Source: Nocardia arthritidis | GTDB lineage: Bacteria; Actinomycetota; Actinomycetes; Mycobacteriales; Mycobacteriaceae | Assembly (NCBI RefSeq): GCF_011801145.1 | Contig: NZ_CP046172.1 | Coordinates: forward strand, 5,270,001-5,334,000 | Length of the DNA: 64,000 nucleotides | Reading direction: 5' to 3' | In this document: positions 56,715 to 64,000 of the stretch, piece after piece | Layout: every line of letters starts with the position of its first letter | How positions within the stretch are numbered: the stretch's first letter is position 1 | Translations under genes and position numbers: made by a program | Notes under the pieces: model-generated | The model's input: the letters and a program-made list of their open reading frames with translations, nothing else | Database searches by the model: none | Told to the model about the DNA's origin: nothing

Positions 56715-57733
56715 CGGCACACCTCCGATTGCGAATCGCCGCCCACCTGGGAGAACAGCCCAGGCGGTAGCAGCACGCCCCACAGCGAGACGTCCAGGCG
56801 GCAGATGTAGGCATTCCCGTACGCGCCGTAGCTGGTGAAACGGGCGATGCCGTTGAGGATCGTCGGCAGCTCGACCGCGGCCCGATCCAGCGACGCGCCG
56901 TTGAGCAGCAGCAGCGCCACACCGGATGTCGCATCGCCCTGCGCCCGCGCCAGCCCCGGCTCGAGCTGGGTGATGAGGCGGGTGAGCGAATCGGTCGAAC
57001 CGGCCACCCGATCGACCGAACTCTTCAGCGATTCCCCTTGGCTGTAAAGCGCTTCCACCAACGCACGGGCCTGGGTGAGCAAGGTTTCGAACTCGCCGCT
57101 GCGGCGCGCGAGGCCGGAGATCACACCGCTGAGGTTGGTCAGCACCTCGCCGAGGATCTTGTCGCGCTGCCCGAAGGTGCCCGCGAGCTCGGCGGCCTGC
57201 GTCACCAGCGCGCCGAGCGAGACCTGATTGCCCTGCAATGCCTGAATCAGCGTCTCCGACAGCGAATTCACCTGATCCGGTCGCAGCACATCGAACAGCG
57301 GCTCGAATCCGGACAGCAGCGCCGACACGTCGAACGACGGCTCGGTGCGGGCGAGCGGGATCTCGCCGTCCGGCGGCAGCGGCGTCCCCGGATCGGCGCC
57401 CGGCAGCAGTGCGATATACCGTTGTCCGATCAAATTCTGGTATCGGACAACGGCTTTCGTTGTCGAGGTGAGATGCTGGCCGTCTTGGATGCGGAACCCG
57501 ACCCGCGCCTGGTAGCCGTCCCCGAAACCGATGGTGTCCACCCGGCCGACGCGCACACCGGCCATCCGCACATCGTCGCCGACCCGCAGCCCCAGCACAT
57601 CGGAGAACACCGCGGAATACGATCGGGTGCCACCGGCGACCGGTCGCTGCAGCGTCGACCAAATCGTATAGGTCAATACGACGGCCACGACCGCGAACAA
57701 GCCGAATCCCACCGTCGCCCTGGCCGATTTCAT
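56711..57733 (-). CDS. mceB: MCE family protein, MceB position
   Basis: A 340-residue subunit. MKSARATVGFGLFAVVAVVL is the membrane anchor; the MCE domain has FSDVLGLRVGDDVRMAGVRV and VRYQNLIGQRYIALLPG. A helical needle region follows, ending with SYGAYGNAYICRLDVSLWG. The start at 57733 overlaps the mceA stop (ATGA). Confidence 0.9.
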   Translation of the reverse strand: MKSARATVGFGLFAVVAVVLTYTIWSTLQRPVAGGTRSYSAVFSDVLGLRVGDDVRMAGVRVGRVDTIGFGDGYQARVGFRIQDGQHLTSTTKAVVRYQNLIGQRYIALLPGADPGTPLPPDGEIPLARTEPSFDVSALLSGFEPLFDVLRPDQVNSLSETLIQALQGNQVSLGALVTQAAELAGTFGQRDKILGEVLTNLSGVISGLARRSGEFETLLTQARALVEALYSQGESLKSSVDRVAGSTDSLTRLITQLEPGLARAQGDATSGVALLLLNGASLDRAAVELPTILNGIARFTSYGAYGNAYICRLDVSLWGVLLPPGLFSQVGGDSQSEVCR

Positions 57734-59091
57734 CGCGGACCGCCTTCCTGGTCGTAGACGGTGACCGCGCCGCCCGCCAGCAGCGGACCGATCAGCAGCA
57801 GTTGGGTCGCCGTAGGCCGGTCGCCGACGACGGCGGCTACCGCGGCGGGCCCGCGCACTGCCGCCGGATCGCGGTCCGCGGCGGGCACGGTGATCCCCGG
57901 AATCGACGGCAGGCCAGGGATACCCGCGAGCGGAGGCTGCACAACCGGCGGAGGCGGTCCGGCCGAATCCAGCCACCCCGGTCGCAGCGATTCCGGAAAC
58001 TCTTGCGGCGGTGCGGAATCCGGGACCGTAGGACCACCGCAGCGCGGGCCGCTCAGCTCGCCGTAGTGCGGGCAATCCCGAGCGGTGTATTGCTGGAAGG
58101 GCGTGAACGACACATCCATTCGCCACACCATCTGGCGGTGCGGCCCGAAATTGAATGTCGTGGCCAGCTTTCGCAGCGCGGCATTGAAGTTGGCGGCCGT
58201 ATACGGGATCGCGTCCGGATCCCGCGCCAGGCTGCCGAACAGCTCATCGGTCCCCGCGACGAGGAATTTGCCCGCGTCGGGGTTGCGCGCGAACAGCGAA
58301 TTCACCGCGTCGACGGCCGCATTGCCGTTCGTCAGCAGCGCCACCAGCCCGGCCCGGCGTTCGGCGAGCGTGCGCGCGGTGGTGACGGATTCCGAAAGCA
58401 CCCCGACCAGATCCGGCGCCGATCGGCTCAACGCCTGTGCGGCGCGGCCGAGATCGCCGAGCAGAGTTCCGATTCCGGGAATCGAGCGCACCGCGGTGAG
58501 CCACGCATCGAGCCGCTCGACGGTCGAACCCGGTGCGCGCGCGGCGGGATCGAGGGCGGCCGCCAGGGTGGCGAGCACCCGGCCGAGCTTTTCCGGTTGG
58601 ATCTTGTCGAGCACGTCGCGCAGCACGTTCAGCGTGGTCTGCAGTTGGACGGTGCCGCCGCTCGTATCCTCGGCGATCGTCGCGCCGGCCCGCAGCCTGC
58701 CCGGCGCGGGCCCGTTGTCGACCAATTCGATCGCGGTCACGCCGAAGAGGTTGTTGGGCACCACCCGCGCCGTCACATTGTCCGGAATCGAGCCCGCCAG
58801 GTGCGGATCCAGGTCGACGCTCGCGTGCTGGCGCGCCCCCTTCGCGACGACCTCCACCCCGGCCACCCGGCCGACCAGCAGGCCGCGGAATTTCACATCC
58901 GCCCGCGCGGGCAGGCCGTCACCGGTGCTGGTCAGGGCGACGGTGACCGCGACGCGTCGTTCGAAGGCGCCGGTGTATCGCAGGGTCAGCAGGCCGAGCA
59001 GCACCGCGACAACGGTAAGCATCGCCAGTCCGGCCATGCTCAGTTGACGGCCGGTCGGGCCGCGGCCACTGGGATCGAGAAGTATCGCCAT
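57730..59091 (-). CDS. mceA: MCE family protein, MceA position
   Basis: A 453-residue subunit, first of the six. Anchor helix SMAGLAMLTVVAVLLGLLTL; the MCE domain has GLPARADVKFRGLLVGRVAG and RVVPNNLFGVTAIELVDNGP. The end is a Pro-rich tail (PPPPVVQPPLAGIPGLPSIP) typical of MceA. It begins four bases after the yrbEB stop. Six Mce proteins are thought to form a channel for fatty acids, sterols or other lipids across the periplasm. Confidence 0.9.
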   Translation of the reverse strand: MAILLDPSGRGPTGRQLSMAGLAMLTVVAVLLGLLTLRYTGAFERRVAVTVALTSTGDGLPARADVKFRGLLVGRVAGVEVVAKGARQHASVDLDPHLAGSIPDNVTARVVPNNLFGVTAIELVDNGPAPGRLRAGATIAEDTSGGTVQLQTTLNVLRDVLDKIQPEKLGRVLATLAAALDPAARAPGSTVERLDAWLTAVRSIPGIGTLLGDLGRAAQALSRSAPDLVGVLSESVTTARTLAERRAGLVALLTNGNAAVDAVNSLFARNPDAGKFLVAGTDELFGSLARDPDAIPYTAANFNAALRKLATTFNFGPHRQMVWRMDVSFTPFQQYTARDCPHYGELSGPRCGGPTVPDSAPPQEFPESLRPGWLDSAGPPPPVVQPPLAGIPGLPSIPGITVPAADRDPAAVRGPAAVAAVVGDRPTATQLLLIGPLLAGGAVTVYDQEGGPR

Positions 59092-59095
59092 ACCG

Positions 59096-59959
59096 CTACC
59101 CCGAGATCCGGAATCCCGGATCTATTCCCCAGATCGCCAGTGTGAGAAACAGATTCGCGAAAACCATGACGACGATCACCATCTTGATCGCGCGTCCGGC
59201 CGCCATGCCGACACCCTCGGGCCCGCCGCTGGCGACGTATCCGTAATAGCACTGGATGAAGGTGGAAAGCAGCACGAACACGACGACTTTCAGCAGCGAC
59301 CAGAACACGTCGGGTCCGATGAGGAACTGGAAGAAGTAATGGTCGTAGGTGCCCGCCGAGGTGCCGCCGAGGAATAGCACCGACAGTTTCGTCGCCAGAT
59401 ACGCTGCCGCGAGGCCGATTCCGTACAGCGGGACGATGGTCAGCGTCGCCGCGACCATGCGGGTGCTCACCAGGTATGGAAGTGGCCGGATGGCAAGCGA
59501 TTCCAGCGCGTCGATCTCCTCCGCGATCCGCATCGCGCCGATCTGCGCGGTGAACCGGCATCCGGCTTGGATGGCGAACGCCAGGGTGCCGAGAATCGGC
59601 GCCAGCTCGCGCGTGGTCGCGAACCCGGAGATGGCACCGGTCAACGGGCTCATCGTGAGCAGGTTCAGCGCCGTGTACGACTCCATCCCGACGATGATTC
59701 CGCCGAAGGCGCACAGGATGAATACGACGCCGATGGTGCCGCCGCCGACGATGAGCGATCCGTTGCCCCAGCCGACATCGGCGGTCAGCCGTAGCACTTC
59801 CTTCCGATAGTGCCTGAGCGCGAAGGGAATTGCCGCCACCGCCCGGACGAAGGTGATCGTCTGGTGACCGAGCCGCTGATTGGCGTGCACCGGAACCATG
59901 GCGGCGCCCGCGACCGCGCGGAAGGGTTTCAGTGGCGGCGGGACGTACGTGCTTGCCAT
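59096..59959 (-). CDS. YrbE/MlaE-type permease B of the Mce importer
   Basis: A 287-residue integral membrane permease. GGGTIGVVFILCAFGGIIVG, FAIQAGCRFTAQIGAMRIAE, EEIDALESLAIRPLPYLVST and YYGYVASGGPEGVGMAAGRA are MlaE family hallmarks; the EEIDAL region is the coupling-type helix. It is the second of the paired permeases of a lipid ABC importer. The start at 59959 lies two bases after the yrbEA stop. Confidence 0.93.
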   Translation of the reverse strand: MASTYVPPPLKPFRAVAGAAMVPVHANQRLGHQTITFVRAVAAIPFALRHYRKEVLRLTADVGWGNGSLIVGGGTIGVVFILCAFGGIIVGMESYTALNLLTMSPLTGAISGFATTRELAPILGTLAFAIQAGCRFTAQIGAMRIAEEIDALESLAIRPLPYLVSTRMVAATLTIVPLYGIGLAAAYLATKLSVLFLGGTSAGTYDHYFFQFLIGPDVFWSLLKVVVFVLLSTFIQCYYGYVASGGPEGVGMAAGRAIKMVIVVMVFANLFLTLAIWGIDPGFRISG

Positions 59960-59961
59960 GC

Positions 59962-60825
59962 TCAGACCACCTTCGCGGGCAACAGCGTGTTGTAGAGCTG
60001 GGTGAGAATGATGTTGGTGGCGAACAGCATCAGGGCCGAGCTCACCACGGCGGAGTTCACCGAATTCGCGACGCCGCCCGGGCCGCCGCTGGTGTGCAGG
60101 CCGATATCGCAGGCGATGATCGCGGTGAGCGCACCGAAGATCGCGGCTTTGACCAGGGCGACGACGAGATCGTTCGCCACCGCGAAGGAGGCGAACGAGC
60201 CGATGAAGGATCCCGGCGTGCCCGACTGGGCGTAGACGTTGAACAGATACGCGGTGGCGAAACCGACGAAAACGACGAAGCCGCACAGCAATACGCTCAC
60301 CAGCACCGCCGCGGCCAGGCGCGGGGCCACCAGGCGGCGCACCGGGTCGACACCCATCACCATCATCGCGTCGATCTCCTCGCGAATGGTCCGCGAGCCG
60401 AGGTCGGCGCAGATCGCCGACCCGACGGCGCCGGCGATCATGAGCGCCGAAACCAGCGGTGCGCCTTGGCGAATGATGCCGAGACCGGCCACCGCGCCGA
60501 CGAAGGTGGTCGCACCGACCTGATTCACCAGCGCACCGACCTGGATCGAAACCACCACCGCGATCGGAACCGCGACGAACACCGTCGGGGCCGCCGACAC
60601 ACCGGCCATGAAGGCGCACTGCTTGATGAACTCCTGGAACGGAAACCGGCCGCGGACGATCGAAATCACCAGCTGGACAAGCGTTTCCCGGCCAAGCAGC
60701 ACCTGTCTGCCGAGGGTTTCGAGCGAGCGTTGCGGGTGACGGCGCCACAAACCCATGGCAGCGCCCGCGATTCGCTCCAGCTCCCCTGTCTCCGACTCCG
60801 GATCGGATCCCGTGACGACCGCCAT
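59962..60825 (-). CDS. YrbE/MlaE-type permease A of the Mce importer
   Basis: A 287-residue MlaE-family permease, first of the pair. It has PTVFVAVPIAVVVSIQVGAL, LISALMIAGAVGSAICADLG-like wording (SALMIAGAVGSAICADLGSR), REEIDAMMVMGVDPVRRLVA and CDIGLHTSGGPGGVANSVNS, which match the family. The Mce ATPase (MceG/Mkl) is normally encoded elsewhere and is not in this window. It starts one base after the small membrane protein gene upstream. Confidence 0.92.
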   Translation of the reverse strand: MAVVTGSDPESETGELERIAGAAMGLWRRHPQRSLETLGRQVLLGRETLVQLVISIVRGRFPFQEFIKQCAFMAGVSAAPTVFVAVPIAVVVSIQVGALVNQVGATTFVGAVAGLGIIRQGAPLVSALMIAGAVGSAICADLGSRTIREEIDAMMVMGVDPVRRLVAPRLAAAVLVSVLLCGFVVFVGFATAYLFNVYAQSGTPGSFIGSFASFAVANDLVVALVKAAIFGALTAIIACDIGLHTSGGPGGVANSVNSAVVSSALMLFATNIILTQLYNTLLPAKVV

Positions 60826-60826
60826 C

Positions 60827-61018
60827 TCAGCTCCCCAACCCGACGAGCCAGTGTTGCAGCGCGACGAGCAGCCCCGCGACCACCGCGAATCCGGCCGCGA
60901 GCACGGTCAGGACGGCCAGCCACAGCCCGAACCGAAGGACCGGATGCACCCGCATCCGGCCACCGAGGATCTTGACGCCGATCACCAGGACGTCGATGAA
61001 CCACACCAGCGCCATCAT
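60827..61018 (-). CDS. Small membrane protein at the head of the mce operon
   Basis: A 63-residue protein with two hydrophobic segments: MMALVWFIDVLVIGVKILGG and FGLWLAVLTVLAAGFAVVAG, joined by a short RMRVHPV loop. Start ATG overlaps the stop of the preceding small gene (TGATG), and yrbEA begins one base after its stop, so it is part of the operon. I do not recognise a named family. A small accessory or scaffold subunit of the Mce complex is plausible. Confidence 0.6.
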   Translation of the reverse strand: MMALVWFIDVLVIGVKILGGRMRVHPVLRFGLWLAVLTVLAAGFAVVAGLLVALQHWLVGLGS

Positions 61019-61254
61019 CAGGTCATGCACACATTCGAGAAGGTGAGCACCGGCCAGCACACGATCGAACCGAGAAATGAGATCAGCACATCGATTCCGT
61101 GCATATTCCGCAGATGACTCGTGTGCGTCAGGGACCAGACCACCCCGACGAGACCGTACGGCACCGCGAGAATGATCAGCGTCCCGAGGAATTCCGAGAC
61201 CTTCATCTCGTAGCTCAGCAACCGATCCAGCCTCTTCAGCATCCGCCGCCGCAT
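61018..61254 (-). CDS. Small membrane protein, first gene of the mce operon
   Basis: A protein of about 78 residues: MRRRMLKRLDRLLSYEMKVS, then a hydrophobic segment EFLGTLIILAVPYGLVGVVW, a short His/Asn loop, and a second segment VLISFLGSIVCWPVLTFSNV. It has two likely membrane helices. ATG 61254 or 61242 could be the start; AAAGGA lies close to both. It overlaps the next small gene at TGATG. No family is recognised. Its conserved position would be the main clue to function. Confidence 0.55.
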   Translation of the reverse strand: MRRRMLKRLDRLLSYEMKVSEFLGTLIILAVPYGLVGVVWSLTHTSHLRNMHGIDVLISFLGSIVCWPVLTFSNVCMT

Positions 61255-61648
61255 CCTTTCGTCCCGAATCCGATGCCCGGCGCATCGCCGAGACACCGGA
61301 ACCTGGGCCAGTATGTTACGCACGATTCTTCTATGTGTGGAGCGCTTTCGAGCAACTTTCCGAGCGATTTACTCGACTAGGTCTGCTGTAACGCCCCATA
61401 ACCGATCGGTCGTTCCCCAGTAAGTTCATGTCGATTTACACGGGACTCGACTCCCCACTTCCGGACTGGGGAGTTCGCGGGCGCGGCTTTCGTGTCAGAA
61501 TTCATCCGGTTGTCCACACATGGCGGGAGACCACAACCGGCGGCGAATCTTATTGCGCGGCTGGTGATTTGGTCGGCGTGCTGACGCGCGCGACGGTTCG
61601 GCGCGGGCCGCGATCGGCACTGCCGCGCTCGACGGCTACGAGGGTTTG
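61255..61648. other. Divergent control region of the mce operon and transglycosylase gene, with hairpin
   Basis: About 394 bases. ACTCCCCA (61450-61457) and TGGGGAGT (61467-61474) form a perfect eight-pair inverted repeat around nine bases. It may be an operator or an RNA leader element of the transglycosylase gene. The c-di-AMP riboswitch often found before actinobacterial cell-wall hydrolase genes was looked for by eye and not recognised. No gene is evident here. Confidence 0.45.
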
Positions 61649-63772
61649 GTGTTGCCGATGCGCATATCCGGTCCGATTACCGCATCGGCTCTGGTGATGG
61701 CGGGATTGCTGGCCGCGGCGTCGGCCCCGCGCTCCGACAGACCAGCACCCGACTCCATCGCCGCGCAGCTGGCGGCCGTGACCGCGCAGGTGGCACAGAC
61801 CAGCCCGACGACCGACCAATCCATCGGCCTGCTGCCCGCCACGCCGGAACCGCCGCGGCAATTGCGCGCGATAACACCCCCGGCCAATGGTGCGCTCACC
61901 TCGGGAGCCGTACCGCTGCACGATATCTCGCTGCCGCGCGGCGGCACCCTCGGAATTCCGGAGATCGTGCTCGCCGCCTACCGCAATGCCGAACTCGCGC
62001 TGCAATCCTCGCTGCCCACCTGCGGTCTCACCTGGTACCTGCTCGCCGGCATCGGCAAGATCGAATCCGATCACGCGAGCAATGGACGCACCGACGCCGA
62101 CGGCACCACCATCGGCATCATCTACGGTCCGGCACTGGACGGCACACTGCCCGGCAACGAGGTGATCAAGGCCACCGACGGTGGTTATGTGCGCGCCGTC
62201 GGGCCGATGCAATTCCTGCCCGCCACCTGGTTCCAATACGCCTCCGACGGCAACGGCGACGGCCGGGCCGATCCCAACAACGTCTTCGATGCCGCCCTCG
62301 GCGCGGGCAAATACCTCTGCTCCGGCGGCTCGGATCTGCGCGATCCGCAGCAGGAACTACAGGCGATTCTGCGCTACAACAACTCGATCGACTATGCGAC
62401 ACAGGTGCTGAGCTGGGCCAATGCCTACCGTACCGGCGGTGTTCCGCAACGAATGCCCATCTCCCCCAACCCAACTCGGCCCGATTCCCGGCCGGGCCGA
62501 AACATGCTGACGGGTGCGGGGTCGAGTATGGGCATACCCAAGTCGGCCACCCCGACGACGACCGCGCCACCGACTTCGCCGACCTCGCCGCCGAGTTCGC
62601 GGACCTCGCCGCCGAGTTCCCCACCGAGTCCGCCGACCGCGACATCGACGCAGCCGCTCCAAATCCAAATCCAAATAATGATCATCATCCCCGGGCTGCC
62701 GCCGATCCCCTGCGGCATCTTCTGCGTGCTGGAGCCGGATCCTGCTGACCCCTCGACCATTCCGTTGCCTACGACGACCAATCCCGGCAACTGCCAAGGA
62801 CTGTGGATACCCACCTGCCCGCCTAGTACGCCGCCGAACCCGTCGACATACCAAACACCCACCGTGACAGTACAACCCACGTCACCCTGGTATCCGCCGA
62901 CACCGACCACCCCACCGTGGTACACGCCGACGCCGACCACCTCTCCCGGCCCCGTACCGTCACCGACCACGCAGCCCACACCGAGTCAGCCAACCAACCC
63001 GCCACCCACACCATCCGAAACCCCCACCACGACAGCACAACCCACACCGCCACAGCCGACTACAACTGGGTCTGCTCCGAGTCAACCAAGCAGCCGGCCG
63101 CCGACGACTACCCCAGGCCAACCACCGCTCGAAACATCCACCGCGATAACGCAGAGCGATCCCACCGCGTCGACGCCTACGCCGGGCCAGCCGAGCAGCC
63201 AACCCCCAGCCGCGCCCCCACCGAATCAACCGCCACCCGAATCACCCACCGCAACAACACAACCCGTATCGCAACAGCCCGGGGAGCCCGCGCCGAGCCA
63301 ACCGGCTCCGCCAGCCGCTCCACCGGCCCCGGCATCGCCGGACAACGGACAATCCGCAACCCCGGCGACACCGACGCCCGCCCCGCCACCAACGGCGCCC
63401 GCGCAACCAACGCCGATTCAGCCGACCACGCAGCCACCGGTATCGCCAACGGATCCGGTCTCATCCCGAGTACCAACGGCGGCAACCGAACCCGCACCAC
63501 CCAGCCAACCCGCACCGCTGCCGCCGAACCAGCCCGCACCGGGCCCCGAATCGACCCCGATCGCACCGGGCCGGACCGCCGAACCCAAAGCGCCTGCGAC
63601 CGAGCCGAACTCATCGGCGCCCAGTCAACAGCCGATCGCACCGGCGCCACCGATTCCCGAACCCCGCCCATCTCGAATACCCGGCACGACAACGAAACCC
63701 GCTCCCGCAGCACCGGCCGAGCCAACCCGATCAACCGCTCCGATACCACCGCCCGATGAGCCCGAGCCGTAG
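61649..63772 (+). CDS. Secreted lytic transglycosylase with long Pro/Thr/Ser tail
   Basis: A protein of about 707 residues. A signal peptide (RISGPITASALVMAGLLAAA) precedes the catalytic domain, residues about 95-270. The domain has TWYLLAGIGKIESDHASNGR, whose Glu is the expected catalytic acid, GYVRAVGPMQFLPATWFQYA, FDAALGAGKYLCSGG and LQAILRYNNSIDYATQVLSW. It matches the SLT_2/MltB-like family of actinobacterial transglycosylases that cut peptidoglycan glycan strands. The remaining about 420 residues are a Pro/Thr/Ser/Gln/Ala tail, probably wall-spanning. The tail is broken by one hydrophobic island (IQIQIQIMIIIPGLPPIPCG). The start is GTG 61649 or TTG 61652; GAGGG lies upstream. Confidence 0.82.
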   Translation: MLPMRISGPITASALVMAGLLAAASAPRSDRPAPDSIAAQLAAVTAQVAQTSPTTDQSIGLLPATPEPPRQLRAITPPANGALTSGAVPLHDISLPRGGTLGIPEIVLAAYRNAELALQSSLPTCGLTWYLLAGIGKIESDHASNGRTDADGTTIGIIYGPALDGTLPGNEVIKATDGGYVRAVGPMQFLPATWFQYASDGNGDGRADPNNVFDAALGAGKYLCSGGSDLRDPQQELQAILRYNNSIDYATQVLSWANAYRTGGVPQRMPISPNPTRPDSRPGRNMLTGAGSSMGIPKSATPTTTAPPTSPTSPPSSRTSPPSSPPSPPTATSTQPLQIQIQIMIIIPGLPPIPCGIFCVLEPDPADPSTIPLPTTTNPGNCQGLWIPTCPPSTPPNPSTYQTPTVTVQPTSPWYPPTPTTPPWYTPTPTTSPGPVPSPTTQPTPSQPTNPPPTPSETPTTTAQPTPPQPTTTGSAPSQPSSRPPTTTPGQPPLETSTAITQSDPTASTPTPGQPSSQPPAAPPPNQPPPESPTATTQPVSQQPGEPAPSQPAPPAAPPAPASPDNGQSATPATPTPAPPPTAPAQPTPIQPTTQPPVSPTDPVSSRVPTAATEPAPPSQPAPLPPNQPAPGPESTPIAPGRTAEPKAPATEPNSSAPSQQPIAPAPPIPEPRPSRIPGTTTKPAPAAPAEPTRSTAPIPPPDEPEP

Positions 63773-64000
63773 GTTCGCGCAACGGAACCGTAGTCCGAGA
63801 TCGACTGCCTACACCAATATTTCGCAGCTCATCATGACGGAATCCCGCCAACCGATATCGGCTCGGGCAGCGGCCAACGCGGTCAGAGTCCAGCGCCAGC
63901 GGTGGCGTCGATTACTCGGCCAGTGCCCCAGCGGGCGTCGCCGGAGGCCAAGAACGCGACGATATCGCCAACCTACACGGACATTTCGCAGCTCATCAGG
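63773..64000. repeat. Imperfect 27-base direct repeats at the window end
   Basis: CCTACAC-N4-ATTTCGCAGCTCATCA occurs at 63808-63834 and again at 63972-63998; only the four N bases differ. The repeats bracket an SDR-like coding remnant on the minus strand. Nothing else is seen between the transglycosylase stop and the window end. Confidence 0.6.
63883..63972 (-). pseudogene. SDR C-terminal remnant
   Basis: Read on the minus strand, 29 codons give VGDIVAFLASGDARWGTGRV then IDATAGAGL and a stop. This is the end of a short-chain dehydrogenase (the usual ...FLaS-x3-r-x-TG-x-v-i-x-v-x-g-G). The frame is closed by TAG directly upstream at 63973-63975, so only a fragment remains. The parent gene is not in the window. 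Confidence 0.5.

Noticed and set aside
55701..57662. A 653-codon open frame extending mceC upstream
   Set aside because: The upstream part is Arg/Gly/Ala-rich shadow of mceB in another frame. The true mceC starts at 56714, overlapping the mceB stop.
61324..61648. c-di-AMP (ydaO-type) riboswitch before the transglycosylase gene
   Set aside because: Such elements often precede actinobacterial cell-wall hydrolases, but the expected conserved segments were not recognised here. Only an eight-base inverted repeat is clear.
62917..63759. A second long open frame inside the transglycosylase tail
   Set aside because: It comes from the biased Pro/Thr/Ser composition read in another frame. It has no start signal, and its composition is simply that of the shifted codons.
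62560..63770. CRISPR-like or tandem repeat array
   Set aside because: The repetitive look comes from Pro/Thr/Ser codons; there are no regular repeat-spacer units.

Overview
The window is high-GC actinobacterial chromosome, most like a mycolate-containing relative of Nocardia or Rhodococcus. The grounds are a complete mce lipid-importer operon, an ectABCD ectoine/5-hydroxyectoine operon, an IdeR/DtxR-type iron box, a GlnR-like box, many TetR/GntR regulators, frequent GTG/TTG starts and ATGA-coupled operons. No rRNA, tRNA, CRISPR array, transposase or integrase was seen. Genus is inferred from gene content only.

Layout. 0-7 kb: a sugar MFS porter (cut by the window edge) divergent from a GntR/HutC regulator, a NarL-type two-component pair, two DJ-1/PfpI paralogs (one fused to an AraC helix-turn-helix) and a Tat-exported TagC-like propeller protein. 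6-13 kb: a beta-phosphoglucomutase/GH65 phosphorylase pair, then an oxidoreductase, an SGNH hydrolase, an amidohydrolase and a TetR regulator. 13-17 kb: an ABC-F ribosome-protection-type ATPase behind a very short upstream ORF and an RNA hairpin, an alginate-lyase-like protein and a LURP-one protein.

17-24.3 kb is the most unusual region. Seven tightly packed minus-strand genes read DegT/DnrJ aminotransferase, MFS exporter, sulfotransferase, atypical SDR, HK97-fold capsid-like protein, FAD amino-acid dehydrogenase and Asp/Glu racemase. No other phage gene is present. This looks like an encapsulin nanocompartment built into a small biosynthetic operon, resembling family 3 ('natural product') encapsulins.

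24.6-34.4 kb holds secreted carbohydrate enzymes: an aldose epimerase lipoprotein, a GH5 endoglycoceramidase-like protein whose acid/base Glu is Gln, an esterase and a clan-A glycosidase. It also has an iron-regulated PepSY membrane protein, an AT3-SGNH acyltransferase and a haloalkane-dehalogenase-like hydrolase. 34.4-40.4 kb has a frameshifted lipoprotein, ectABCD and an orphan OmpR-type regulator with a changed receiver lysine. 40-51.5 kb carries a TetR-controlled TIM-barrel gene, a crcB-DUF190-crcB fluoride cassette, an AraC regulator, an M28 peptidase and assorted lipid or redox enzymes.

51.5-61.3 kb is a minus-strand mce operon: two small membrane proteins, yrbEA, yrbEB, mceA-F and a Mce-associated protein. 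Together these should form an ABC-type lipid importer. 61.6-63.8 kb encodes a secreted lytic transglycosylase with a very long Pro/Thr/Ser tail. The window ends in an SDR remnant flanked by imperfect direct repeats.
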